Below are positions 12,821 through 25,375 of a stretch of 64,000 nt of DNA, one piece after another. The DNA comes from Paguma larvata. Taxonomy: Eukaryota; Chordata; Mammalia; Carnivora; Viverridae. The stretch covers positions 125,882,739-125,946,738 of the forward strand of contig CM057825.1 in assembly GCA_030068075.1 (NCBI GenBank), written 5' to 3'. A model generated the notes under the pieces. The model saw nothing but the letters and a program-made list of their open reading frames with translations. It made no database searches and had not been told where the DNA came from. The translations under genes and the position numbers were made by a program. Positions within the stretch are counted from its first letter, which is position 1, and every line of letters starts with the position of its first letter.

Positions 12821-13608
12821 TACATTTCTGGGTCTCACCTCCAGGGGACTTCACTAGAATGATGGCGGGTGGGCGGGGATAATGGGATTTTGTGTCATTC
12901 CCAACACCTGAGGCTATTACTCCATGTCACACACGCTTTAATGATCAGGGAGAGAAAATAAACGCTAAACTGCTTTTTCTCTGCAGAAGGAACTGCCGCG
13001 GCCACTCCGCAGACAGGCAGAGCCGCCTCCCGCCTCCCGGGGCACGCGGCCCCAGAGCCGGTCTTGAGGCCGACTCGTGAGGAGCTGAAGGTCACCGACG
13101 GCCCCTGGCCTTACTCCCCAGAGGCCCATCCGCCTGTCTGTCCTCGTAGGTCCTCCCGGGGGACCCCCACCTCCCTCACTCCCTACAATCCATCGGCGAC
13201 TCGCCGATCCTGCCGCCGAGGGGGATCCTCAGTTCACCCGCTGCCCGCCCTGGCCTCGGCCCCTCCCCCCGCTCTGGGTCACCCCGCGGGCCCCCACTCG
13301 ACTCCCCGCTTCCAGTCCTGCCCCAACCACCCAATCCGTTCTCTCCTGGGAGGCCATAGTCAGCCCTTCGCTGCGCGGAGCCAGGCGTGCCGCAGCCTCG
13401 CTCAAAACCTCCCGCTTCAGGGCTGGGGATTGTAACCTCGGGTCCCAGGACGGGCTGCGGCCAGAACCCAGAGGTCCGTGAACTTGGACGCGAAAATGAT
13501 TACAGTTTCACGTTCCCTCATCGGCACCACCAGCTGTAAGTGATGGCAACACACCACACACCATTAGTGGTGCCTGGGACTCCGTCGCCGGGAGAAATCC
13601 CACCTGAA

Positions 13609-13774
13609 GGGGCAGCTGCGTGGCTCAGCTGGTTAAGCGTCTGACTTCCGCCCAGGTCATGATCTCACGGTTCACGAGTTCGAGCCCCGCATCGGGCTCT
13701 GTGCTGACAGCTGAGAGCCTGGAGCCTGCTTCAGAATCTGTGTCTCCCTCTCTCTCTGTCCCTCCCCCACTCAT

Positions 13775-13814
<40 letters not shown>

Positions 13815-13860
13815 TCTCTCACTCTCTCAAAAGTAAATAAACGTTAAAAAAAAAAAAGAA
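13609..13860 (+). mobile_element. CAN SINE with long CT tract
   Basis: Intact head and an expanded TCTCTC microsatellite of about 50 bp (13777-13830) before AAATAAACGTTAAAAAAA. Similar AGAAATCCYACCT sequences flank it. Confidence 0.95.
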
Positions 13861-14017
13861 AGAAATCCTACCTAAAAATATACAGCTGAAAATGTGCCTG
13901 ACTATCACGTACAGTCATCGCTACTCAGAAACTAGAGAAGCAACCAGCATCCTACCCACTAGTAGATCTTGATTTGAAATGTATATACATTTTTCCTTTG
14001 CTTTTTTAATCTACTGC

Positions 14018-14190
14018 TGTGTTTATTTTCATTTTTCAGAGAGAGTGAGAACGTGTGCAGGGGAGGGGCAGAGGGAGAGGGGGCGAGTCCTAAACAGGCT
14101 CCTCACCCACGCAGAGCCCGTCTCGGCGCTCGATCTCACGACCGTGAAATCCAGACCTGGACGCTTAACCGCCTGAGCCACACCCCTGTG
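14018..14190 (-). mobile_element. CAN SINE, diverged
   Basis: TTCAGAGAGAGTGAGAACGTG, GAGCCCGTCTCGGCGCTCGA and GCTTAACCGCCTGAGCCAC. Confidence 0.85.
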
Positions 14191-14209
14191 GCTAACTGTG
14201 TTTTTCTGA

Positions 14210-14590
14210 ATAATGATGGATAGACACCATGCAGCGAACCATCAACTACGCTGGCAACTTAAAAAACAAACTCTGGATTCACACGGCGGGTCAGAGAAGT
14301 CGGCCTCAAACAGCCCCAGCCGGCAGAGGGCCGTTCACGGGGCGTTCTGGAAAAGGCAGAGTGACAGGGACAGAAAACACGCCAGCGGGTGCCAGGGGAC
14401 GGGGGTGCGGAGGGAGGGGCTGGCCACGGGTGGGGGGGGGCAGCACGACAGAACTTTTGGGGGTGATGGGCTGTCGTACATCTCGATGGGGGAGCCGGTC
14501 GCTACGTGACAGCGCGGGTGGATCGAAACTCAGGAACCTACTTAAGAAACAAAAGCGAGGCCTGCGACCTGTGAAGTAAACCCAGGCAGA
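14210..14590 (+). mobile_element. L1-derived 3' sequence (probable)
   Basis: GCGGGTGCCAGGGGACGGGGG, then GGGGGTGATGGGCTGTCG, follows the pattern of an L1M 3' end (GGTTGCCAGGGGCTGGGG). Diverged, so the boundaries are uncertain. Confidence 0.5.
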
Positions 14591-14859
14591 AACAGAAACG
14601 TGACCACAAAATGCTCACATGTACCCGTGTGCGCGCACGACTGGCGTCCTCTGTGAGCCTGTGTGTTTATGTTAAGGATGTTACCCTGAGACCTGACCGG
14701 CCAAGGAGGGAGGGGCCCACAGCACAGAGGAGCTTTAGAACCCAAGTTTGGGGATGCAAAACAAAACAAAACCCACTTAACCAGAAGCTCAAGGTCCCAC
14801 ACGGTGAGCCCTCTGCCCTCCCCTCCCTCCCCACCCCAGACACGCAGGCCGACTCTCCA

Positions 14860-15205
14860 TTTCTCCCCGTGACCCCAGGACTTTTGCACGTGCTATTCTC
14901 CCCAACTGGATAGTCCTCTGCCCGCAGCCTCTTCAGCTTTTTAACACCCTGCTCCCCCTTCAGCTTCAACTCCATCACCCCTTCCTGCCTAGCCCCCAGA
15001 CCAAACACATTCGCCAGACTCCTCCCTTAAACTTAGGACACTTTGCACACGAGCAAACATTCTGTGCCTTTCTGGGGACTCGTTCATTGAGTGTCTGTTG
15101 GCACAACCAGACACAGACTCCATGAGGACAGGGACTGTGTCGGTCTTGTCTCCAGCTCCTGGCACACAGTCGGGACAGAACACCACTTGCTGACTGCTCT
15201 TACCC
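14860..15205 (+). mobile_element. L2 fragment
   Basis: GACTTTTGCACGTGCTATTC near the left and TGAGGACAGGGACTGTGTCG with CTGGCACACAGTCGG at the right are canonical L2 3' sequence. Confidence 0.85.
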
Positions 15206-16796
15206 CATATCCCGAGTGCCTGCGTGTTCCTGTCCCCAGGGGTGCAGCGATAAAGTCACCGCGGCATGAACGGCAGGGCTGGTCCCTTTATTCTGTCGTG
15301 GAGACCACAGGGGAAGAAGGAAACTGAGAGTCTCACAGGCCGGTTCGCCTCTTGGCCAACTTAGAGCCTCAAAAGGCATGGAGCCCGATGACCCTCAGCC
15401 CATCACGCCTGTGACCCCGGCATCACAGACATCATCGTGAATGGAGAATCAGAAGACGGGCGACAGAGGAAGGTAAGGGGGCCTGAGCCGCTCCGGCCGA
15501 AGCCGGTCTCCCTTCACGCCGTGCTGCCCAAACGCACGGGCCGGCAGAGGGAGTCCCTTCCTTCCCCAACACGCTCAGGGGGGCTCCTCGCGCAACAGGC
15601 ACGGGGCCAGGCCGCGGGGCCACGGAGGCGAACAGGCCCAGCAGGAGAGCCACATCCCGGCGAAGCCCCCCATCCGCGCGGGGGAGACGCTGGAGTAGAT
15701 GGCACGGGGCGAGGCCGGGTCCACCAGCCACCGGCGGTGTGACCCTGGGCCACTTCCTTCCCTTCTTGTGCCTCGACTTGCTTACCTAGGAGAGTGGGAG
15801 TGAGGAGCAAACATCCTGAAACGGGTTCATGCGTGAGAGGGGTGGGCGCTGCTGACAAGGGCAGCAAAGACTCGGGCCTCCACAACCCGGCTCCACCTCG
15901 CCAGGCCTCTCCCGTCTTCCGTCCCCTGTGCGGTCCGTCCCCTGCAGCCCCGCTCCGCACGCCTGCTTCACAGAGGGCGGCTCCGCCCCTAGAGAGTCCC
16001 TCTGAGCCTCTGACCCTTCCCTGGACACGTGGCTCTCTGGCTCTAACCATCCCGCCTCCAAGCTGCTCCCCCCTCCTCCCCAAACATGCGAGGGCTCGCT
16101 GAGAACCTTCCAGGCTTCCCAGAGGGCCGACGGACGTGGCGCGTGTGCAGGAAGGGCCCTTAACTCAGAGCGCGTCGCTGGGCCCCAAAGCCGCGGCCTC
16201 TGCAGCGAGCACCCCCCGCTCAGCTGTGTCATCGCTGCGTGACCGCGAGGACTTTCACGTCTCTGCACTGAGTCTCCTCCCCTGCCGAACGGGACAGAGC
16301 GGGACCCGGCTCGCGAAGTTGTTCTGAGAATAGACAAACTCTAATTTCTGATTTCAAGAAACGTAAGCCGCCGAGAACAGTGCCAGGCGCGCGCCACCTG
16401 CGGCTGTGAGGAAGGAGCTGGCCTGTCTGTGTCTCCCACCCAACGGCGGACTTCGTGGGGCGCCGCCCCACCCCCGAAGCCAGAAACTAAAACTTCAAGA
16501 GGCCGTTAGGTCGCGGGCCATGAATACGAACGGCTGAGGTGGCGGCCTGAGGACGGAACGCGGCGGGCACGGCGAAGACGGGACCTGCCGCCCGGTCGCA
16601 GGGGCGGGGGAGGGCGACGGGGCGGGGTGAGGACTGTGGCCAAGGGCGCGGCCCGCGCCCCCCGAGACGCCGCAGTCCTGTCTCGGCTCCGGCTGCCGGG
16701 AAAACTAGTAGGAAGGGGGCGCCGCCTTTGACTTTGGCCAGAGAAGCCAGATTTGGGGGCTTTTGTTTTGAGAGGGGAGATCTTCTCATTTCTCTT

Positions 16797-16978
16797 CTAA
16801 GTTTATTCATTCGTTTTGGGGGGGGCGGGCAGAGGAGGGACAGAGAGGGAGGGAGAGACGCCATTCTGAGCAGGCTCTGCACTGTCAATGGGGAGCCCAG
16901 GGCGGGGCTCGAACTCACGAACCCGCGAGATCACAACCTGAGCCAGACGCTTCACCAACCCGGCCACCCGGGCACCCC
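16797..16978 (-). mobile_element. CAN SINE
   Basis: AAGTTTATTCATTCGTTTTG tail and a head ending GGCCACCCGGGCACCCC. Confidence 0.9.
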
Positions 16979-17001
16979 GAATTTCTAACCGCTGGCCACT
17001 A

Positions 17002-17550
<549 letters not shown>

Positions 17551-17619
17551 TCATCCGACCAAAGTGGAACTGAGATCTCGTGGGAAGGAACGGGCAAGAA
17601 ACAAACTGGAAAAATTTAC

Positions 17620-17920
17620 AATAGCAGAGAGTGGTAAGTGACGTGAAGAGATAACAGGTAACAGAGGGCGGTCAGGGAAGGCCTTTCCAATCAGGTGACG
17701 TACAGGTAATGAGCCAAAAGTGGATATTTGAAGGGAAGAACAATTCTGGCTGAGGGAAGAGCAAGTAAGTGCAAAGGCCCTGAGGTAGGAACATACGGGA
17801 CAGGTTTATGGTTGCTATGGAATGAGCGAGGAGTGGGATAGAGGCTGAAGAGGAGCCTGGCCCAGATCAAGCAGGGCCACTGTGAGCATTTTATTCCCTG
17901 TGGTAAGAAGTGACTGGAGG
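17620..17920 (+). mobile_element. Ancient repeat, family not assigned
   Basis: It contains AAGTGCAAAGGCCCTGAGGT and further phrases shared with 33400-33690, 52790-53140 and 59870-60290. The shared order suggests one old mammalian family that I cannot name. Confidence 0.6.
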
Positions 17921-18005
17921 GCTTTTAGACAAGGCTTTCTTTTTGTTGTTTTTTGGTAAAATATGTTTCACACTTTATTTATTTTTAAACATTGCTTTTC
18001 AGGTT

Positions 18006-18212
18006 TTTTTTTTTTTTTAAGTTTATTCATTTATTTTGAGAGAGAAAACAGGAGCAGGGGAGGGGCAGAGAGCGAGGGAGAGAGAATCCCAAGCAGGCTC
18101 CGCGCCGTCCGCGCAGAGCCCCGTATGGGGCTTGAACTCGCAAACTGTGAGATCGTGACCTGAGCTGAAATAGTGAGTCGGATGCTTAACGGACTGAGCC
18201 GCCCAGACACCG
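18006..18212 (-). mobile_element. CAN SINE
   Basis: Poly-T, AAGTTTATTCATTTATTTTG, and a head ending CTGAGCCGCCCAGACACC. Confidence 0.93.
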
Positions 18213-18919
18213 TTTTACGTTTTAAAGGGAGATGCTGCTCCCCCAAAGAGTACAAAGTGCTCCTTGAGACAAAGACACTAGCTCCAGCCGAGGACAGGAC
18301 AGTCGGCCGCCCGTTCTGCAGGAGGAACGAGACCAGCCAGGCGGGGGCGCCGCGGGCGGGGGGAGAGCTTCGGCAGGACCGCTCGAGGCTTCCCGTCTGT
18401 GTGGAAATCCGTCTGCGGGAATGCGGAGACCCGAAGGGACCTGTGACTGAAAGCAGCGCAGAGTCTGGACTGGACCCCAAGCGGGGGTGGGGGGTGAGGG
18501 TACCGGAAAGGACAGCACTGGGACAAGTGACAAAAAAGTCTGGTGTCCGTGCTCAGCGGCCTCCGCTGACGGTACCGTCGTCACCTGAGAAAACATGCCC
18601 GTCGTGAGAAACGACACACGGCGAGTTGGGGGCAGCGGGGGCGCAGATGCCGCCGATCCGCGGAGGCTTCGGAAAACCCTGAACCGTGCGCCGGGAGAGA
18701 GCGAGCGCGGAGCGGGGACACGCGGGGGCCAGCGCTCGAAACCGGGGACTGTGAGCAACGGGGCGCGGGGCTGGCGGCGTGCCGGCGGGCTTCCTGCCGC
18801 TCTTCTGCCGTCAGAAATTCCGGCGAGGGACAAACGTCTTCGGGGAAATCAACGGCCAGCCTCGGTCACGTGGGCAGACCCCCCGATCGTCTCCCGATCG
18901 TCTCCGGAGCCGGGTCCCG

Positions 18920-19060
18920 TCGCGCTCACAGAACCAATGCGGCAACGGGGGCTCAGGGAGGTCAAAAATTTGTTCCGGGTCACGCGGCTCGCAAGCCCGA
19001 GAGCCGGCGTCCGCACCCGCGTCTCCACCCAGAGCCCCAGCCTTTATCTACCACATTACT
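18920..19060 (-). mobile_element. MIR fragment
   Basis: GGGGGCTCAGGGAGGTCAAAAATTTG followed by GGTCACGCGGCTCGC is a diverged minus MIR core. Confidence 0.7.
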
Positions 19061-19114
19061 CGTCCGCCTTCTAGAACAAGGAACTCAGGGCCAATGAGTA
19101 GGAGAGACATGTCA

Positions 19115-19770
<656 letters not shown>

Positions 19771-19987
19771 AGGAATCGAGGTAGGTCTTGTGTCACCTAA
19801 CGGTTAAGTCCTAGGCCCTGTCACGAGTTCCACCATCGGACAAAAGACGGAGACTGCCATTTGAAGGAACCCAGAAGGGTCCTCTCCTGCCAACTAGAGA
19901 ATGCTCTTGTCATTCTGAATCACTCTACTTCACAATCTTGTCAACTGAGTACTTTAGAAAGTCTTCTTCTTTGTCCCCGTCACTGCC

Positions 19988-20468
19988 ATCAACATCACCA
20001 TGGGAGCCACCACCATCACCACCATCATCACTGCCATCCCCATGACCACCATGACCACCACCACCACCACCACCATCATCACCATCACCACCACCACCAC
20101 CATCACCATCACCACCACCACCACCACCACCACCATGACCACCACCATCACCACGACCACCACCACCACCACCACCACCACCACCACCATCACCATCACC
20201 ACCATCACCATCACCACCATCACCATGACCACCACCACCACCATCATCATCACCACCATCACCACGACCACCACCACCACCATGACCACCACCACCATCA
20301 CGACCACAACTACCACCACCACCACCATCACCACCACCACCATCACCACCACCACCACCATCACCACCACCACCACCACCACCATCACCACCATCACCAC
20401 CACCACCACCACCACCACCACCACCACCACCACCACCACCATCACCACCATCAGCGTCGCCATCATGG
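19988..20468. repeat. (CCA/TCA)n trinucleotide array, about 480 bp
   Basis: Nearly uninterrupted CAC, CAT and GAC triplets run for about 480 bp. On the ABCC1 sense strand the repeat reads GGT/GTG/GAT. It lies about 610-1090 nt before the exon 2 acceptor in intron 1. It creates long fake frames (poly-His on plus, poly-Val/Met on minus, poly-Thr in another frame). Length is likely to vary between individuals. Confidence 0.97.
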
Positions 20469-20499
20469 ATACCCCCCCAAAGTGCAGGCTCTGAGGGAG

Positions 20500-20692
20500 G
20501 TAGGCCCTATTCTAAGTTCTTTACATGGGTTACCTCCCTTCATTCTGTGGGTGCTTTTTCACAAGGGACAGCTGAGGCACAGAGAGGCTCGGTGATTCGT
20601 CCCAGCAGCGCACGGCTGCTAGGAACTCGAGCCCCATTCGAGTGCGGCCAATTTGGTTTGAAGTCCCTGTGCTGAACCACTAAGTTATCCAG
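20500..20692 (-). mobile_element. MIR, nearly complete
   Basis: From CCCTATTCTAAGTTCTTTAC through GCTGAGGCACAGAGAGGCTC to GCTGAACCACTAAGTTATCC. Confidence 0.88.
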
Positions 20693-20773
20693 CCTCGGAA
20701 ATAAACTTTTTGTTTTAATCGCTTTTATTTTTTAACAAAACTCACATGTATTTCATTAGAAACAGGCCAAATA

Positions 20774-20974
20774 GGGGCGCCCGGGTGGCTCAGTCGGTTG
20801 AATGTCTGACTCTTCATTTTGGCGCAGGTCATGATTCCAGGGTCGTGGGATGGAGCGCGGTGTTGAGCTCTGCGCGGAGGGAGGAGCCTGCCTGGGATAC
20901 TCTCTCTCTCTCTCTCTCTCTCTCCGCCCCTCTCCCCTACTTGCACTGTCTACAACAAAAAAACTTTAAAAAAG
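20774..20974 (+). mobile_element. CAN SINE
   Basis: Head GGGGCGCCCGGGTGGCTCAG, a TCTCTC tract and a CAAAAAAACTTTAAAAAAG tail. Confidence 0.94.
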
Positions 20975-22489
20975 AAACCTGCCAAACAGATAAGTAGCCA
21001 GACACATAACAAACCGACTGGGTGTGTCTGCCCAGGGAGAAACTTCCAACCGGCGGTTAGCACTTGTACGGCGTGGAGACCTGAGTCCAAGGCCTGATCT
21101 GGCCACTGACCGGTCGCACGACTCAGGGAAAAGTTACTACCCCACCTTGGGTCTCAACTTCCTATTTCCAGCACGACTGGGCCGGGGAAGACTGCAGGTC
21201 TCAAACAGGTGGCTCCCAGGCCCATCTGGCCCAGAGGCGGTTTGGTGTTACCGCTGTTTCGGCATGCTTTTGAAAAAAAAATCTTCGCGTAGCTGCCAAC
21301 GTCTAAACTCGGGACACTTCACGGAAAAACTTCGCCCTGGCTTCTCTCAGAAAATCAGGACGATCTGGCAGCACCGGACCCAAATTCTGTTTGAAATCCA
21401 CCGCCAGGAGCCGGGGAGCGGCCCGGCTTAGGACACGGCCCAGGCCCACACCGCCCCTTCCTCCCCCAGCGCTCTCTCCCCACCGCGGGACGACGCGCCC
21501 TCCAGAAAGCTCCGGACATCTCTGACCCCAGCGCCCTCCCCACGTTCAGTTAAGCGAGACCACCAAGGAACTCCGAGGAGCCTGGCGCCTGAGGGCTCTG
21601 TAAAACCGCATCAAAGAACGTCGAAAAAACAAGAAGGTAATGGGAACAGAAAGAGCATTTCACTTAAAAAGCACATTTGACTATCTGATCCAACGACGGG
21701 CTTTGAGCTCCTCAAAAAGAGACCTCGTGACACACGACACTAAGTGAATTACACACCTAAGCAAACAGGCTTAACGCTACTTAAGCCTGCACTTCAAGAT
21801 GGTATTAGGATGCTTAATAAAAAGGACTTGACTTGGAAAAAGAGAGAGCGGGCGACCGAGCTCCGGGTGTTCACGAGGCACCTAAACCGGTTCTTCTGAG
21901 GTATGATTACTGGACGCGAGCAACGATTACTTTTTCCAGAACCGAGAACAGGAAACCATTGGGAAAAAACTTGAAACGGTCAACACGCACACGCAGAGAT
22001 TAGCCAGGAAACTTGCAGACACAAAGACGCCCTAAACGGGACAGTGTCGTGCCTCCGTGGACGTGGGCGTCCGGAAGGTGGCCGTGTAAACAAGAATTTG
22101 ATCAGGAAGAAAGTGATTAACGTCAAAGACCGATTATTTTAACTGGTTTCAGGCCGCGTGCGCTTCTTCAGGTGGTGGTGGTGGAAACGAGACGAGACGA
22201 GACGGTTGGTGGGTGGGTCACGCACAGAGCCGTCCTGAGCAAGTGCCAGAAGCGGCTCATCCCAAAGGAACGTGCCCGCCTCGTAAGACAGTGCCCGGCC
22301 TTGACATATGTGGTCACGGACACCAGGATGTGGTTCACGCGTGAGCCGCCGCAGGACCCTGGTCCTCGCCCCACCTGCTCCTTGCCTGGACTACGGCGGT
22401 CATGTCCTGACCACTCCCTGCTTCAGCCCTCCCGGCCCCACTCGGTCCTACCCACCGCGGCCAAGTTACCAGATGCATCTAGACGGCCA

Positions 22490-22745
22490 TTCACGCGTCC
22501 ACAGATACGTACCTACCCACCCACCCGTGAACCCGTCCACGGGTCACCCATCCACTAGTCCACCTAGCCAGCCGCCCGCTACCCATCTACACCAGCTCAT
22601 CCGTCTACCCGCTGAACCGTCCACCTCCTCCCTACTCGTGCACGCATCCGCCCACCCGTCCGTCTACCCATCTATCCACCCATTCTCTACAAATGCAACC
22701 ATGATTGCGCACATGCATCCACCCACCCATCATCTACCCCCCTTG
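22490..22745. repeat. Degenerate tetranucleotide (CCAT/CCAC/CCGT) tract
   Basis: About 250 bp built from CCCA, TCCA, CCGT and CTAC tetramers, heavily diverged, within intron 1. Long open frames over it are by-products. Confidence 0.85.
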
Positions 22746-23286
22746 CACCCGACACCCCAGGCTTCTGGCCATGCTTCTCTCTTTGTATTATTTTTAACGG
22801 GTCACACATTCTATGCGCGAAAGTTTCCGAAGCACACACAACGGCATACATGGTGACAGAGAAGTCTCCCTCCCCGGACCCGCAGCCCCCCCTCCCCGCT
22901 GCACCCCACAGGCAAAACCACCGCTGCTAGCATTCAAATATCTTCCAGATACACTCGTATTTATTTTGTGTCCCCAGAAAGGACAATAAAGAACCCGTTC
23001 CGTATCTCGCTTTTTTAAAAAATACTGGACACTGATTTTAATCAATAAAGTAGATGTCTTATTCTTGACAACTTCATTTTATTTCTTTGGAAAAAGGAAA
23101 AGCGACCAGCTTTCTTCCCAGGCCGAGTCCCTAAGTCCTGTCTCTAGGAGCAACCATTACCGGTTTCTTGTGTATCCTGACAGGAGCTATTTTATGCATG
23201 CGTAATAACAAAAACACGTATCTTCTGTGGCCACATGGAAGGACGCACCCTCCTTACCCTGTTCCGTACCTTGCTTTTTTCTCTTA

Positions 23287-23402
23287 AGATTTTTTTTTTT
23301 AAGTTCACTTATTTAAGTGATCTCTCCACCCAGCGTGGGGCTCGAACTCACACCCGAGACCAAGAGTCACGTGCTCCTCTGCCTGAGCCGGCCCGGCGCC
23401 CA
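23287..23402 (-). mobile_element. Short CAN SINE (SINEC_b-like)
   Basis: It lacks the long CT-rich middle: poly-T tail, CACCCAGCGTGGGGCTCGAA and a head ending GCCGGCCCGGCGCCC. Confidence 0.85.
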
Positions 23403-23937
23403 GCTTCTTTCACTTTATAACAGATCTTAAATGTCATCCCGCACTGCGCACAAAGAGTCTCCTCGTTTTTTGTTCCGGCGGCTTGGTACTCCGCGGTATG
23501 ACGGACCTGACCTAGCCTGGCCGGCCTCCTGCTGAGTGGGCACGGGGCTGCTGGAGCAGACAAGCGAGGCGGCAGTGCCCTGACACCCGGTGAGCGCCTC
23601 ATTTCCCAGACACGCAGGCGTTCATGAGAGAACTTTCTAGAAGGGAACCTGCGGGGACCAAAGGGGCCTGCTTTTACGATGTAGACAGACGGTGCCCCCC
23701 AAGGGGTGTCAATTTATACTCCACCTAACGAGGTACGAGCATGACGAGGCCCCGAACCTGGCGTGTTACAAGCTTCCCGATCTCCGCGGTCGTGGCGGCA
23801 GAAAACACCTCTCTGTAGCTTAACTTCCTTTTCCCTTGGTGTTCCCTGAACTGGAAGCTCTTTCCATGCGTGTTTAAGAGCAGTGAGACTTCGCTGCTCA
23901 GAGGAAGATCCACAGACTCAAATATCTGTGTTGACAG

Positions 23938-24140
23938 GGGTCCCTGGGCGGCTCAGCCGATCCGGCTTCAGCTCAGGTCATGATCTCACGGTTCGTGGGT
24001 TCGAGCCCCACATCGGTCTCTGGGCTGACAGCTCAGAGCCTGGAGCCTGCTTCGGATTCTGCGTCTCCCTCTCCCTCTGCCCCTCCCAAACTCTCTCACA
24101 CACTCTCTCTCAAAACTAAATAAGTGTTAAAAATTATTTT
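23938..24140 (+). mobile_element. CAN SINE
   Basis: Head GGGGTCCCTGGGCGGCTCAG to CAAAACTAAATAAGTGTTAAAAA. Similar AAATATCTGTG / AATATTTGTG flank it. Confidence 0.94.
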
Positions 24141-24404
24141 AATATTTGTGCTATGAAACGGGGCGGAGCCGACCGTCCTCTCTCCTCTGGGTAACGACCT
24201 CGAACGTCTCCCTGTCACCTTCAAACGCGAACCCTTGCGGTGGCTCAGGAGGCCTCCCACATCGGAGCCCCCTCTGTTTCTCCTATAATTTCTCCCACCC
24301 CAACGTGTCAGCTCGGGCATTCAGTCAAAGCAGCAGGTCCCGAGCACGTGTCAGGCACTGTTCAAGGCACCTGAAGGCCGCGGTCCCTGCTTTCGAGGCT
24401 CTCC

Positions 24405-24545
24405 CCGGCTGCTGGTCACATGAATGGTTCTTTGGGCTACTTCTTGCTAGATGCTCTCCCTGCAATGTCTTTCCGCTGTAACAAACTCCTACACATCCTT
24501 CGAAACCCAACTTGGGTATCTCCTTTAAGAAGTTTTCCTCCCCCC
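24405..24545 (+). mobile_element. L2 fragment
   Basis: CTACACATCCTTCGAAACCC with GGGTATCTCCTTTAAGAAG is a recognisable L2 segment. Confidence 0.75.
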
Positions 24546-24601
24546 ACAACCCTGCTCCAAAAAAGAAGCTTTCCTCCCCACCCCCAATCGTTGCAATGAT
24601 T

Positions 24602-24828
24602 TTCTTTTTTTTCATGTCTATTATTGTTCAGAGAGAAAGAGACAGGATGTGAGCAGGAGCAGGGCAGGGCAGGGCAGGGCAGAGAGAGGGGGAGGCACAG
24701 AATCCGAAGCAGGCTCCAGGCTCTGAGCTGTCAGCACAGAGCCCGATGTGGGGCTCGAACCCACAAACCGTGAGATCGTGACCTGAGCCGAAGTCGGATG
24801 CCTAACCGACCGAGCCCCCCAGGCGCCC
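24602..24828 (-). mobile_element. CAN SINE with AGGGC tandem insert
   Basis: A standard minus copy in which the GC-rich middle has expanded to five AGGGC units (about 24658-24680). Confidence 0.95.
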
Positions 24829-25148
24829 CTGCAATGCCCTTCGTACTCGTCACTACCTCTGTCCTACAAGGGTGACGCGAGGGCCTCAGTGCCGGGACCA
24901 CACTGGCCTCAGGCGTGTTCACTCCGGCCTCCTCTCCTCCGCACGGTCGGGCACCCGGCCCCTGTCCCCAACCCCCCTTCCCAACATTATTTCCTACTTT
25001 GTTTTAAAGGAAAAACAACCACGCGTCCAGGTAGGAGCCGGCTGGGACCCCGGCTTCCTGGGCAGGGACCTGTGGGTTGAACCTGACCCCGTGTGAGCCT
25101 GTGCAAAAGGGCCCAGCACGGAGAGGTGGGTGGTGACCGCCAGGGGCA

Positions 25149-25375
25149 GCCGCTAATAACTCCTCAGGGTCATAACTCCTCAGGGTGGCCGCCCCTCCCG
25201 CCAGTGCGGCCCAGAGTCGGGAAGCTTCCAGCGGCAGAGAAGCACTTGAGTCAGGCAGGAGGCAAGAGGAAGCCGCCGGAGAGCATCTGAGGACACGGGA
25301 CGCCCTCAACGAGAGGCTGAAACCACTCAGCTCAGTGAAGGGAGGGCTCAGCTCAGCGAAGGGAGGCGCTGGCTC
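25149..25375. repeat. Two small local duplications
   Basis: ATAACTCCTCAGGGT occurs twice in a row near 25157-25187. A CTCAGCTCAGYGAAGGGAGG unit is duplicated near 25327-25370. The remaining sequence between them is unassigned. Confidence 0.8.

Noticed and set aside
19861..20595. Open frame of 244 codons rich in His (and Val/Met or Thr frames)
   Set aside because: It is a direct translation of the CCA/TCA trinucleotide array. The other two frames and the minus strand are equally open, there is no splice-supported gene and it lies within an ABCC1 intron.
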